A DNA stretch of 64,000 bases. It comes from Cherax quadricarinatus (Eukaryota; Arthropoda; Malacostraca; Decapoda; Parastacidae). The notes under the pieces are model-generated. The model did no database searches and was not told where the DNA came from. It saw only the letters and a program-made list of their open reading frames with translations. Location of the stretch: positions 24,852,890 to 24,916,889 of the forward strand of contig NC_091352.1 of assembly GCF_038502225.1 (NCBI RefSeq). Reading direction: 5' to 3'. Positions 22,797 through 34,611 of the stretch are shown here, one piece after another; within the stretch, counting starts at the first letter, position 1, and each line of letters opens with the position of its first letter. Position numbers and translations under genes: made by a program.

Positions 22797-23065
22797 CATC
22801 ATCTGCAGGACCAGGCTTGCAGCCTGTCCAGATCCCATTGTAGTTTTTCCTGAACCTCGTTAGCTTGTATACTCAAAAGTTTCACGGTGACTGCGAAGAG
22901 TCACACCTCCGAATCTGTCCCTTCTGTCTTTTTATTCACATATACACTGCACCTCACCGACCCAAGAACTGATCCTTGTGGAGCCCCACTAGACATTTCG
23001 TCACTCACCATCACTCATTGTTTCCTTCTTGTCAGGTATTCCCTGATTCAATGCGGTGATTTTAG
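22797..23065 (-). pseudogene. LINE C-like RT fragment, degenerate
   Basis: Minus-strand translation across frames gives pieces resembling GAPQGSVLGS, an EGTDSEV-like loop, and LQWDLDRLQAWS, which match the RT palm of LINE C. Stops and frameshifts are many. It sits between the (att)n tail and LINE B copy 1. Confidence 0.55.
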
Positions 23066-23510
23066 AAAATGGGAACATAAGAAAGAAGGACCACTGCAAC
23101 AGGCCTTCTGACCCATGCGAAGCAGGTCCATGCCACCCCCCAGCTTAGACCAATGACCACCTAGTCAGGTCACTTCCACTTAAGGAAGGAGCACGGCACC
23201 AGACCTGGTAGCACAAGCTAGTCAGGTCCAACTCACACCCATCCACACCCACTCATGTATTTATTCAACCCATTTTTAAAACTACACAACGTATTAGCTT
23301 TTATGACGGTACTCGGGAGTTTGTTCCACTCATCCACAACTCTATTGTGTACGAATGGTATACAATACCGACAAGATGAGATTAAGACACATGTGCAACA
23401 TCTGGGTATCTTTATTGTAGACGTTTCGCCATCCAGTGGCTTTATCAATACAAATTCTAGGACATAACTTGATAGTTCTACTGTCTTCAAGTTATGTCCT
23501 AGAATTTGTA

Positions 23511-23539
23511 TTGATAAAGCCACTGGATGGCGAAACGTC
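23511..23539 (+). ncRNA. Hammerhead-ribozyme-like motif in element P
   Basis: TTGATAA, then A, then a stem gcca/tggc with loop ctgga, then GAAAC and GTC. The hammerhead consensus is CUGAUGA-stem II-GAAA with a UH cleavage site. Here C3 and G8, which pair in the known structure, read as U and A, so pairing would be kept. One extra base separates the core from stem II. Further copies: 23420-23448 (minus) and 23929-23957 (plus). Confidence 0.5.
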
Positions 23540-23785
23540 TACAATAAAGATACCCAGATGTTGCACATGTGTCTTAACCTCATCTTGTCGGCATTGTATA
23601 CCATTCGTACACAACTTGTCAGGCACTGCAACATCATGGAATCTTAATTCTGAGGACATGTACATAACCTTCACGACTACGACAACTACTACTACAACTA
23701 ACCCATCTCTTTGGGAAGGACCTACTTCCACTGGGGAATCCCGCCTACCAGTGAATATGCCCTCGTCTGCTACACCTGACGTTAC

Positions 23786-23793
23786 TATATAAG
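23786..23793 (+). promoter_or_regulatory. Possible TATA box in element P
   Basis: TATATAAG followed by cgccaggatcctttcttctg. It lies between the foldback arms and the third arm copy, where an internal promoter would be expected in a Penelope-type terminal repeat. Support is the motif alone. Confidence 0.3.
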
Positions 23794-23956
23794 CGCCAGG
23801 ATCCTTTCTTCTGCTTCAGAATCTCCACGACTATGGTGCTCTTCGCACCTACTCCTAGGTTGAGGGACTGATTACCTCATCTTCTGTACATAGTTCTACT
23901 GTCTTCAAGTTATGTCCTAGAATTTGTATTGATAAAGCCACTGGATGGCGAAACGT

Positions 23957-24844
23957 CTACAATAAAGATACCCAGATGTTGTACATGTGTCTTAATCTCA
24001 CAACTCTATTACCAAACCAGTGCTTTCCTATATCCTTCCTGAATCTGAACTTTTCCAACTTAAAACCACTGCTGCGAGTCCTGTCTTGGATGGATATTTT
24101 CAGCACGCTATTTACATCCCCTTTATTTATTCCTGTTTTCCATTTATACACTTCAGTCATATCCCTCCTAATTCTACGCCTTTCGAGAGAGTGCAGATTC
24201 AGGGCCCTCAGTCTATCCTCATAGGGAAGATTTCTGATGCATGGGATCAACTTTGTCATCCTTCTCTGTACGTTTTCCAGAGCATTTATATCCATTCTGT
24301 AATATGGTGACCAGAACTGTGCAGCATAATCTAAATGAGGCCTAACCAAGGATATATAGAGTTGAAGAACAACCTGAGGACTTCTATTATTTATACTTCT
24401 TGATATGAAGCCAAAGATTCTGTTAGCTATATTGCAAACACTAATGCACTGTTGTCTTGGTTTTAGATTACTGCTAACCAGAACTTCTAAATCCTTTTCG
24501 CAATCAGCAGTATTAAGATCTGCATTATTTAATTTGTATGTGGCATGGCTATAGTCCTGTCCAACATTTAGAACTTTGCATTTGTCTATATTAAACTGCA
24601 TCTGCCACTTCTCCGACCACTGCATCAGTCTATTCAAATCATCCTCAACAGAATGAATTAGACGGCTTATTTTGGTGTCATCAGCAAATTTGCTTATGTC
24701 GCTATTTATTTCCTCATCTATGTCGTTTATGTAGATTTTGAACAACAAGGGGCCCAACACTGACCCCTGTGGAACACCGCTCGTGACTTGCCCCCATTCT
24801 GATTTCTCCCTATTTATGCAAACTCTCTGCTGCCTATTTGTCAA
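23957..24844 (-). pseudogene. LINE B RT, palm and thumb; 3' end replaced by element P
   Basis: 295 codons. SGVPQGSVLGPLLFKIYIND lies near residues 23-42, the catalytic FADD box near 53-56, LNSLERR-type sequence near 210, and FGNRVV near the end. The last residues after FGNRVV come from the inserted foldback, whose boundary is at 23998. The intact continuation (DEWNKLPSTVI) is separated to about 23330 and below. The upstream RT part is missing or frameshifted, so this is non-autonomous. Confidence 0.82.
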
Positions 24845-25124
24845 CCATTCCTCTACCCAGGAAAAAAAATTCTCCTATTCCGTGTGCCTTAAGTTTCCTC
24901 AACAGCCTCTGATGTGGAACTCTATCGAAAACCTTTCTGAAGTCCATATATACAATATCATATTCATCATTACCACGATCTACCTACTTAAACACCTTAG
25001 TGAAAAAGTTAGTAAATTCGTAAGACAGGAACGCCCCTTTGTAATGCCGTGTTGAGATTCATTTATCAATTTATGCGAATGAAGATGCCTCTTTCTCCGT
25101 TCCCCTCTAGATTTTGTACAAATC

Positions 25125-25335
25125 TCTTCTACAATATTATTTCGAAAGTCTTCTTACAGTCCATAAAATTGCGATCCACCCTCCCTCTCTCCTGTCTTAC
25201 TTCTGTTACCTTGTCGTAGAACTCCAGTAGGTTTGTGACAAAGGATTTTCTTTCCCTGAAACCGTTCTGGTTATCGTGTATAAGCACATTCCTTGTTCCA
25301 CCACTCTTCTCCAGATTCACTTCTCCATTGTTACT
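25125..25335 (-). pseudogene. LINE C fragment (RT fingers)
   Basis: Minus strand carries NGFRERKSFVTNLLEFYDKV and a CKKTFE segment, equivalent to the part of the LINE C RT between the fingers and motif A. It abuts the truncated 5' end of LINE B copy 1. Confidence 0.65.
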
Positions 25336-25443
25336 TGTGAGTGTGTGTGGGGGGAGGGGTATGCGTGTTTGTATATGTGTGTTGTCAAAGGCAGTTGTCA
25401 AAGGCACTTGTCGATACACACTTGGTTTGTTTTGTGTGTGTGA

Positions 25444-25565
<122 letters not shown>

Positions 25566-25778
25566 TTTAAGTGATTGTACTCACGTAATTGTACTAACCT
25601 AATTGTGGTTGCAGGGGTCGAGACTCAGCTCCTGGCCCCGCCTCTTCACTGACTGCTACTGGGTCCTCCATGAGCTTTATCATACCTCGTCTTAAAACTA
25701 TGTATGATTCCTGCCTCCACTACATCACTTGCCAGACTACTCCACTTCCTAACAACTCTGTGCCTGATGAAATACTTC

Positions 25779-26666
25779 CTAACATCCCTTTGGCTCATCT
25801 GAGTTTTCAACTTCCAATTGTGACCCCTTGTTTCTGTGTCCTATCTCTGGAACATCCTGTCTCTGTCCATGCAGTATTTTGCATGTCGTTATCATGTTAC
25901 CCCTAACCTTCCTGTCCTCCAGTGTCGTCAGACCGATTTCCCTTAACCTTTCTTCGTAGGACATTCCCCTTAACTCTGGAACTAGCCTTGTTGCAAACCT
26001 TTGCACATTCTGTAATTTCTTGACGTGCTTGACCAGGTGTGGGTTCCAAACTGGTGCTGCATACTCCAGTATGGGCCTGACGTACACGGCATACTGTGTC
26101 TTGAGCGATTCCTCACTAAGGTATCGAAACGCTACTCTTAGGTTTGCCAGGCTCCCATATGCTGCAGCAGTTATCTTGTTGATGTGTGCTTCCGGCGACG
26201 TGCTCGTTATTATAGACATCCCTAGATCTTTCTCCTTGAGTGAGGTTTGCAGTCTTTGGTCGCCTAGCCTATACTCTGTCTGCTGTCTTCTTTGCCCTTC
26301 TCCGATCTTCATGATTTTGCATTTAGGAGGGTTCAATTCTAGGAGCCAGTTCCTGGACCACGCATCCAGCCTGTCCAGATCTCTTTGTAGTCCTGCCTGA
26401 TCCTCATCCGATTTAATTCTCCCCAATAACTTCACATCATCTGCAAACAGGGATGCTTCTGAGTCTATCCCTTCCGTCATGTCATTCACATATGCCATAA
26501 ATAGCACAGGTCCTAAGACTGAGCCCTGTGGGACCCCGCTAATCACAGGCGCCCACTCTGACACCTCGTCATGTATCTTAACTCGTTGTTGGTGCACTGT
26601 GAAGCATTCTCTGATCCATTGCACTGCCCTTCCTGTTAGGCGTGCCTGATCCTTTAACTTTTGCAC
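25779..26666 (-). pseudogene. LINE C RT, palm and C-terminal part
   Basis: 295 codons. SGVPQGSVLGPVLFMAYVND lies near residues 43-62, the catalytic FADD box near 73-76, LELNPPKCKIMKIG near 107-120, and the CR1-type C-terminal block NVQRFATRLVPEL and YEERLREIGLTTLEDRKVRG near residues 220-255. The RT fingers are in a separate frame at 26853-27137 (GPDSISLWDL, KTANLVPIFKKGDR, CKVMEKIIRRRVV). The piece between (26666-26853) is frameshifted. Confidence 0.82.
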
Positions 26667-26852
26667 TAATCTGTTTTGAGGAACTGTGTCAACGTCCTTC
26701 TTACAGACAATGAAAATGCAATATACCCACCCCTCTCTCTCGTGTCGTACTGCAGTTACCCTGTCATAAATCTCCAGTAGGTTTGTGACACAGGATTTTC
26801 CTTCTCTGAATGCTTGCTGGTTGTCGTTTACAAGCTTATTCCGTTCTAGGTG

Positions 26853-27137
26853 CTAAACCACTCTCCTCCTGATAATTTTCTCCATGACTTTGCATACTAT
26901 GCACATCAGCAACACTGATTTGTAGTTTAGTACCTCGTGTCTGTCTCCTTTCTTAAAAATGGGGACTAAATTTGCCGTCTTACATACCTCAGGTATTTCC
27001 TCACTTGCAATGGATGTGTTGAAAATTGTTGTTAGTGGCACACACAGCGTCTCTGCTCCCTCTCTAAGGTCCCACAAAGAGATGCTGTCTGGTCCCACCT
27101 CCTTCGAGGAATCAGTTTCGTCTAGCAGCCTCTTCAC
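26853..27137 (-). pseudogene. LINE C RT, N-terminal fingers
   Basis: 94 codons with VGPDSISLWDL near residues 14-24, TTIFNTSIASEEIPEVCKTA, VPIFKKGDRHEVLNYKS and VCKVMEKIIRRRVV. These correspond to RT motifs 0-1 of CR1-type LINEs. The equivalent sequence in LINE C copy 2 is at 44962-45159. It is cut off from the palm by a frameshift. Confidence 0.78.
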
Positions 27138-27481
27138 CTCCTCCTCGGTTGTGTGTATCTCATCCAGAACTTGTTTGTATATTCCTTGTTAATGTACCCC
27201 CTGTTCTGACCTACCAGAGTCATTTCTGTCTTCACTGTAAAACTTCCTTAAATTTCACGTTGAGCTCTTCATATACTTCTTGCTCGTTTCTTTTGAGCTC
27301 CCCACCTTCTTTCCTCAGCGTGATTACCTGGTTCTTGACTGTTGTCTTCCTCCTAATGCTGCTCTACAACAGCATCGGTTCAGACTAGACTCTCGTTGCT
27401 ATGTCGTTTTTTTCGAACTGTCGCTTGGCCTCCCTCATTATCTGTGCATACTCGTTTCTGGCTCTTCGACTAATCTCTTTT

Positions 27482-27922
27482 TTATTCTCTAGTGCACTTA
27501 GTTTCTGCCTCCCTCCATCTTTGAGTAAACCAAGGGCTTGTTCTGATTTTCCCATTATTTCTGCTGTCCTTGGGAACAAACCTCTCCTCTGCTTTCTTGC
27601 ATTTTGTTGTCATGTATTCCATCATTTCGTTTACTGATCTTCCTACCAGTTTTCTTTCCCACTGAACCTCCTGCAAGAAGTTCCTCATGCCTGTGTATTC
27701 TCCCCTTTTGTAGTCTGGCTTTTCCCATCCTACTCCTGTTACCCTTTCCACTTGTAACTCTACTATGTATTCAAAACTCGAAACCACGTAATCACTAGCT
27801 CCGAGGGGCCTTTCATATGTGATGTGATCGATGTCCGAACTACTCAGGGTGAATACGAGGTCCAGTGTAGCTGGTTCATCCTCACCTCTCTCTCTCTCTC
27901 TCTCTGGTAATGTTCCTAACAT
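27482..27922 (-). pseudogene. LINE C endonuclease C-terminal part, with degraded active site
   Basis: 146 codons. TLDLVFTLSSSDIDHI and GASDYVV near residues 18-45 are the end of an apurinic-type endonuclease domain, which nicks the insertion target. The family's terminal motif is SDH; here it reads SDY, and H is a catalytic residue, so this copy is probably inactive. The separate fragment at 28423-28881 keeps SDHVVL. The N-terminal run of arginine and glutamate is a (CT)n artefact. Confidence 0.75.
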
Positions 27923-28689
27923 GTTGATACATGAGGTTTTCCATCATCTCGGCTCTCCATGTTTCAGGACCCCAATGTGGCTCAAGATTTTCTCAATCAC
28001 TCTCCTTGTGATTGAAATCATCCATGTCCAGTAGCTTTGTTATACCCGTGTGAGCTCTTCTGTCTACCTCAGCTAGTGTATCCACGATTGCTATGTTGCT
28101 TTCTTCATTTTCTTCATATTCTTCTTGGCCTCCTGAAGTTCTGTGGTGGGTTGTACATCACTGCAATGGGTACTGAATTTACCAACTATGTATTCCCTTT
28201 CGCCCATTTCGTCCACTCCTTCCATTTCGTCAAATCCCTATCAGTTTTTAATAAGTAGTCCAACCCCTCCTCCTCCTCTTCTCTGTCTATCTTACCTCAG
28301 GATCTGATATCCGGGAGGGAAGATTGCATCTGTTATCATCCCAGTTAGTTTTGTTTCTGTGAGTTCTATGATGTCTGGTGACGTCTTCTTGATTCTATCA
28401 TGCCACTCCTCACATTTATTTGTTATTCCATCTGCATTCGTATACTAAACCTTCCACTTCTTTTCTGAAACTGTGGTCTGGGAAGAACGTTGGGGTTGAA
28501 GGAACAGAACACCTGGTGGGAAATGTGGGGGGTTTCTGTGGGGACGGAGTATGTGATGACGGGGTAGGGGCAGTGGGTACAGTGTGTGCATATTGGGTTA
28601 GATTGTTTGGTTGCATTGGGGTTGTCGTGGTTGAGGTCCTTCTGTAGTTGGTTCTGAGGGAGGTTGTATTTGCTCTTCCTCCTGAGTCT

Positions 28690-29010
28690 GGGTTCTCCTG
28701 CTCGTCTTGCAGGATGCTGCTCATGCCTGTGTAGTCCCCCTTTATAGTTTGGCTTCTCCCATCCTATTCCTGCTACCCTCTCCACTTGTAGCTCAACTAA
28801 GTAATCAAAGCACAGAACCACATGATCACTATCTCCAAGGGGCCTTTCGTACGTGATATTCTCGATGTTCCAACTACTCAAGGGGAAAACTAGGTGCAGT
28901 CTTGCTGGTTCATCCTCACCTCTCTCTCTCTGGTAGTGTCTCTAACATTTTGATGCATGAGGTTTTCCAGTACCACATCCATCACCTGTGTTCCCCATGT
29001 TTCAGGACCC
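28690..29010 (-). pseudogene. Second LINE C endonuclease fragment
   Basis: Minus strand encodes SSWNIENITYERPLGDSDHV, then LCFDYLVELQVERV and GWEKPNYKGG, the same segment as 27700-27860 but a distinct copy with the SDH motif intact. It joins the 5' part of LINE C copy 1 near 28700, which makes a hybrid frame from 28423 to 28881 that is not a real protein. Confidence 0.72.
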
Positions 29011-30871
<1,861 letters not shown>

Positions 30872-31356
30872 TTAAGCATTCACTGACCTACCACTGACTG
30901 GTTAAGCATCCACTGACCTACCACTGACTGGTTAAGCATCCACTGACCTACCACTGACTGGTTAAGCATCCACTGACTGGTTCAGTATCCACTGACCTAC
31001 CACTGACTGGTTAAGCATCCACTGACCTACCACTGACTGGTTAAGCATCCACTGACCTACCACTGACTGGTTAAGCATCCACTGACCTACCACTGACTGG
31101 TTAAGCATCCACTGACTGGTTAAGTATCCACTGACTGGTTAAGCATCAACTGACCTACCACTGACTGGTTAAGTATCCACTGACTGGTTAAGCATCCACT
31201 GACCTACCACTGACTGGTTAAGCATCCACTGACCTACCACTGACTGGTTAAGCAATAACTGACTGGTTAAGTATCCACTGACTGGTTAAGCATCCACTGA
31301 CCAACCACTGACTGGTTAAGCATCCACTGACCTACCACTGACTGGCTAAGCATCAA
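30872..31356. repeat. 30-bp tandem array with 18-bp variants
   Basis: Unit gttaagcatccactgaccta followed by ccactgactg. Some units lack the 12 bp gacctaccactg, giving 18-bp units. About 19 units in all. No frame of interest. Confidence 0.93.
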
Positions 31357-31911
31357 CGGGTGACCATCAAGTAATTAAGCACCAACCAGACTATCACTGA
31401 GTAATTAATCATCCTGTTACGTGCCGTTCAGTGAGTAAGCATCCGATGGCCTATATTTGAGAGGCTAATCTTCCTCTGGCTTACAATCGCGTAGCTAATC
31501 TTCATTTGATCTGAAGAGCAATATTCTGTGGTTAATGATCCTGTTGAATATATCTGAGCGGTAATCAACAACTGGGATACTTAAAACTGGTTTTTCATCC
31601 TTTTTCAAAACACAGATCATCACAGCATGAAAAAGCCCTAAGATTTTTAAAATGGGTGATAGAAACTGGGGGTCGTAGGGAATTGTTGGCCTGAGATAAA
31701 GGGATGGCGTGAGTCTTAAATGGACTTAGAGAGAAGGTTTCTGGGGTCTGGATTAAGGTGTACGATGGATAACTGTGAAATGAAATAAGTGGAGTGTCAC
31801 TCGTGATGTTTAGGGTGAGGGTTTGGGCGTGAATTAGATGTAGGGAAGAGAGTTAAGAAGTGTGTATTGGAAGTGTATACGAGTGAAGTGTTAGTGGGGT
31901 GTAGGTTGGGT
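31357..31911. other. Unassigned sequence
   Basis: Decaying copies of the 30-bp unit fade out by about 31450, then G-rich single-copy sequence. No gene seen. Confidence 0.45.
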
Positions 31912-31943
31912 GGGTGTGTCTTGCTGGCATGCAAGACACACCC
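31912..31943. repeat. 13-bp hairpin at the 5' boundary of LINE H copy 1
   Basis: gggtgtgtcttgc (31912-31924), loop tggcat, gcaagacacaccc (31931-31943). The right arm is where LINE H protein similarity begins (CKTHPLYEVND), so the left arm looks like an inverted copy of the LINE's first bases. Confidence 0.75.
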
Positions 31944-32595
31944 TTTATGAGGTCAACGATATCATAAAGAGAACCCTTGCTACAGCTGGATGCCCAGCTG
32001 AAAGTGAGCCTGGATCACTAGCAGCCAACAATACCCACAACCCAGCAAACCGCCCCAACGGGATCACCATCTATCCTTAGAAGAATGGCAAGCTCTTAAC
32101 ATGGGACTATACCTGTGTGTCCACACTGGCTGAGACCTATATCCATCACAGTGTCGGGCGACAGGGAGGAGCTGCTGATCACAGGGAGGAGTACAAGATC
32201 ACCAAGTACTGGGACATAAGCCAACAGTATCAATTTGTCCCAGTGGGATCAAAGACCTTGGGATCATGGGAAAAACATGCCACACATTTCCTTAAAGAAC
32301 TGGGTTCCAGACTCATCGGCACCACCAGGAACCCAAGGGCAGCCACTTTCAAGTTCCAGCGCCTCAGCATGGCCATCCAGAGGGGAAATGTTTGCTGCAT
32401 ACTGGGCTCACGTCCGGCTTTGGAGGAGCTGGATAAAATTCATAACCTTTGATATATTGTACCAATGTATTCACGTTTGTGTTTTCTATCAATGTATTCT
32501 ATCTATTAATAAAGTACATATATAATATAAAATAAAAGAGGTGGGAGGAGAAGAAAATATTCAAACAGCTCCGGGAAGAACCTTGAGTTTTCCCC
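31925..32595 (+). pseudogene. LINE H copy 1, 3' end of an R2-like LINE (restriction-like endonuclease region)
   Basis: Plus-strand protein pieces: YEVNDIIKRTLATAGCP near 31945-32000, an NRPNG segment near 32049, then WDYTCVSTLAETYIHHS and GSKTLGSWEKHATHFLKELG to AIQRGNVCCILG. It parallels LINE H copy 2 (53500-53990). The order resembles the C-terminal zinc-binding and restriction-like endonuclease of R2-type LINEs, where a K-P-D motif is catalytic; here D has become N, and a stop follows at 32078. The 3' tail contains aataaagtac and atattcaaacagct, shared with copy 2. Confidence 0.68.
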
Positions 32596-32651
32596 GGAGA
32601 ATGAGGGTCCCCAGTAAAGTTCTAGAGGTGGTACCTCTCTATATTTATTAT

Positions 32652-32820
<169 letters not shown>

Positions 32821-32829
32821 ATTAAGAAT

Positions 32830-33010
32830 TCGCAAGAGCAGGCGAAATATTCACAAACACTGATCTCTGGCCGATGGAGACTCGAACCTACGAACCTTGG
32901 AACAAGGTACGCAGTGCTTTACCATCCGTACCACACTGGACCAATACCTTAGCGCCAAGCTCACGCTAGACGATGATCCAAGGCAGCCAGCTTTCAGACA
33001 GGAGACTTAC
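32830..33010 (-). mobile_element. tRNA-derived SINE fragment (family S3), copy 1
   Basis: On the minus strand: a head with A-box-like gatggtaaagcactgcg and B-box-like ggttcgagtctcc, preceded by ggtattggtccagtgtgg. The same sequence is at 54240-54400. Both copies lie beside an LINE H 3' end and an (AT)n tract. Confidence 0.7.
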
Positions 33011-33110
33011 AGCTTTTCATCTTACCTCCTGCATGCATCGACAAACTAGAGATTTTAGCAATGCTAGGAATTCGCAAGAGCTGGTGGTGGTACCTCCCTA
33101 TATTTTTTTA

Positions 33111-33223
<113 letters not shown>

Positions 33224-33253
33224 ATAAGATCACAGTAAACAGGTGATTTCAGA

Positions 33254-33396
33254 ATATGCAAAACAACCACACTGAAAGAATAGATTATTTCCAAGCAGAT
33301 TCGTGACTACTCACATTATCAAGGAACTTGATAATGTGAGTAGTCACGAAAGCGCTTGGAATTTCTCTATTCTTTCAGAGTGGTTGTTTTGCATAT
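33254..33396. mobile_element. Foldback element Q with hammerhead-like motif, between AT tracts
   Basis: Arms 33254-33323 and 33327-33396 (70 nt each) with a 3-nt loop, several mismatches and no net indel. The right arm has ttgataatgtgagtagtcac followed by gaaagc (33328-33352): TTGATAA, one base, stem gtga/tcac with loop gtag, then GAAA. The left arm has mutated this to gaat. Apart from this core it does not resemble element P. Confidence 0.6.
33328..33352 (+). ncRNA. Hammerhead-ribozyme-like motif in element Q
   Basis: Same core layout as in element P (TTGATAA-N-stem-GAAA) but with a different stem and loop, which argues against simple copying. Departures from the hammerhead consensus are the same: U and A in place of the C3-G8 pair, and one extra base before stem II. 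Cleavage site and stem I not identified. Confidence 0.4.
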
Positions 33397-33403
33397 ATAT
33401 ATA

Positions 33404-33600
33404 TATTTGTTTTTTTTCAACAAGTCGGCCGTCTCCCACCGAGGCAGGGTGACCCAAAAAAGAAAGAAAATCCCCAAAAAGAAAATACATTCAACACTTT
33501 CACGACACACACATAATCACTGTTCTTGCAGAGGTGCTCAGAATACCACAGTTTAGAAGCATATACGTATAAAGATACACACAACATATCCCTCCAAACT
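33404..33600 (-). mobile_element. RTE-like LINE 3' tail, running into the assembly gap
   Basis: On the minus strand the end reads gggtcaccctgcctcggtgg, gagacggccgacttgttg and a poly-A. This matches the LINE G end at about 52645-52690 (ccaccctgctttggtggg, aaacggccgatgtgtt). The rest of this element would lie to the right, across the gap. Confidence 0.65.
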
Positions 33601-33700
33601 NNNNNNNNNNNNNNNNNNNNNNNNNNNNNNNNNNNNNNNNNNNNNNNNNNNNNNNNNNNNNNNNNNNNNNNNNNNNNNNNNNNNNNNNNNNNNNNNNNNN
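33601..33700. other. Assembly gap of 100 N
   Basis: Exactly 100 undetermined bases, the common placeholder for a gap of unknown size. The elements on its two sides do not continue into each other. Confidence 0.98.
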
Positions 33701-34171
33701 AATGTCAGCTATAATTGATTCTAGTAACTTGCCCACTATAGATGTCAGACTTATTGGACAGTAATTTGAATGAATGGACTTATCTCCTGATTTGAATATA
33801 GGAACCACATTGGCCATCTTCCACAATTCTGGCACAACACCGGTAAGGATGGACGCATTAAACACACTCGTTAATGGCTGACTAAGTTCCATCTAGCATT
33901 CCTTAAGTACCCTGGAAAACAACTCGTCAGGCCCCGGGGAGTTATTTTGCTTCAGTTTGTCTATCTGTTTAGTAACCATGTCCCTCGTGACAGTAATATT
34001 AGTTAACTTAAATTCATCAGGAACTAAATAATTGTTAATTACTGGAATCTCATTTACATCTTCCTGTGTAAAAACTGACAAAAAATAGTCATTAAATAAG
34101 GAACACATTTCCAGTTCGCTATTCGTCAGCTGTCCATTCCCAATTTTCAGAGGTCCTACTTTTTCCTTCAC
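33701..34171 (-). pseudogene. LINE D RT N-terminal region
   Basis: Two adjoining frames. 33893-34171 holds SVFTQEDVNEIP, QIDKLKQNNSPGPDELFSRV, the linker and motif 0 of the RT; a stop at 33893 splits it from 33701-33892, which holds LWKMANVVPIFKSGDKS and SLTSIVGKLLESII. The matching region of LINE B copy 2 is 43182-43841. The sequence continues into the gap, so the palm is not seen. Confidence 0.75.
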
Positions 34172-34611
34172 CTTCGTCCTATAAACTTCAAAGAACCCCT
34201 TTGATTCATTAGCAACTCTAATTTCATAGTCACGTTTAGCCTTTCAAATCCCATCTTTTTACTTCTCTTTTAAGCTGAACATATTGGTCAGTAAGGTTAA
34301 CCTCTCCTCTTCTGATGCGCCTATAAATTCCTCTTTTCTCCCCTAATAGATGCTTTAGCCTCCTGTTAACCCATTTGGGATCGTTAATATTAGATCTAAT
34401 TTCTCTCTGGGGAATGTATATACTCTGGGCACTGTGTACATTATTAAGAAAACAATCATAAAAGCAGATCACTTCATAATCATAAGTATGATCATCGTCA
34501 ATAAAATCATTAGATAAATAACCCAAATCGAGATTAGACAGGTGTTCCCTAAGTCCACTGTAATCGGCAGAACGAAAATCAGGGATTTTTTACCGTATTA
34601 TCATTATTCTT

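Larger units (their letters stand above)
23347..23998. mobile_element. Element P: Penelope-like or hammerhead-bearing foldback insertion
   Basis: A 652-bp insertion flanked by a 12-bp target duplication (cacaactctatt at 23335-23346 and 23999-24010). It holds an inverted pair of 124-nt arms (23347-23470 and 23489-23612, 18-nt loop, about two mismatches), a middle section, and a third copy of the arm's inner part in direct orientation at 23891-23998. The arms carry ttgataaagccactggatgg cgaaacgtc, which resembles a hammerhead ribozyme. Penelope-like elements are known to carry hammerhead motifs and inverted or tandem terminal repeats, so that is my best family guess. No protein domain is present. 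Confidence 0.65.
23068..25115 (-). mobile_element. LINE B copy 1 (CR1 clade), 5'-truncated, interrupted by element P
   Basis: The minus-strand RT portion continues to a 3' end near 23068 (ttcttatgttccc on the minus strand). LINE B copy 2 at 41947-43949 matches it along its length. The protein YEDRLRALNLHSLERRR and DINALENVQRRMTKLIP is typical of CR1. At 23347-23998 a foldback element splits it, and its uninterrupted target is visible in copy 2. The 5' end is truncated near 25115, where a family C fragment begins. Confidence 0.85.
25571..28690 (-). mobile_element. LINE C copy 1 (CR1-like), longest family C copy here
   Basis: Reading minus strand, 5' to 3': proline-, serine- and threonine-rich sequence of an ORF1 or 5' leader (28690 to about 28440); endonuclease start (ITNKCEEWHDRIKK-like, about 28430-28380); endonuclease end at 27482-27922; linker; RT at 27137 down to 25779; 3' end at 25571, where gtgagtacaa-type units repeat. 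Multiple frameshifts split the polyprotein. The 3' terminal sequence (gcaggggtcgagactcagct on the plus strand) also marks copies at 19885 and 46400. Confidence 0.82.

Noticed and set aside
23436..23792. 118-codon plus-strand frame across element P
   Set aside because: Reads through an inverted repeat and non-coding element; no domain and only partial overlap with the element.
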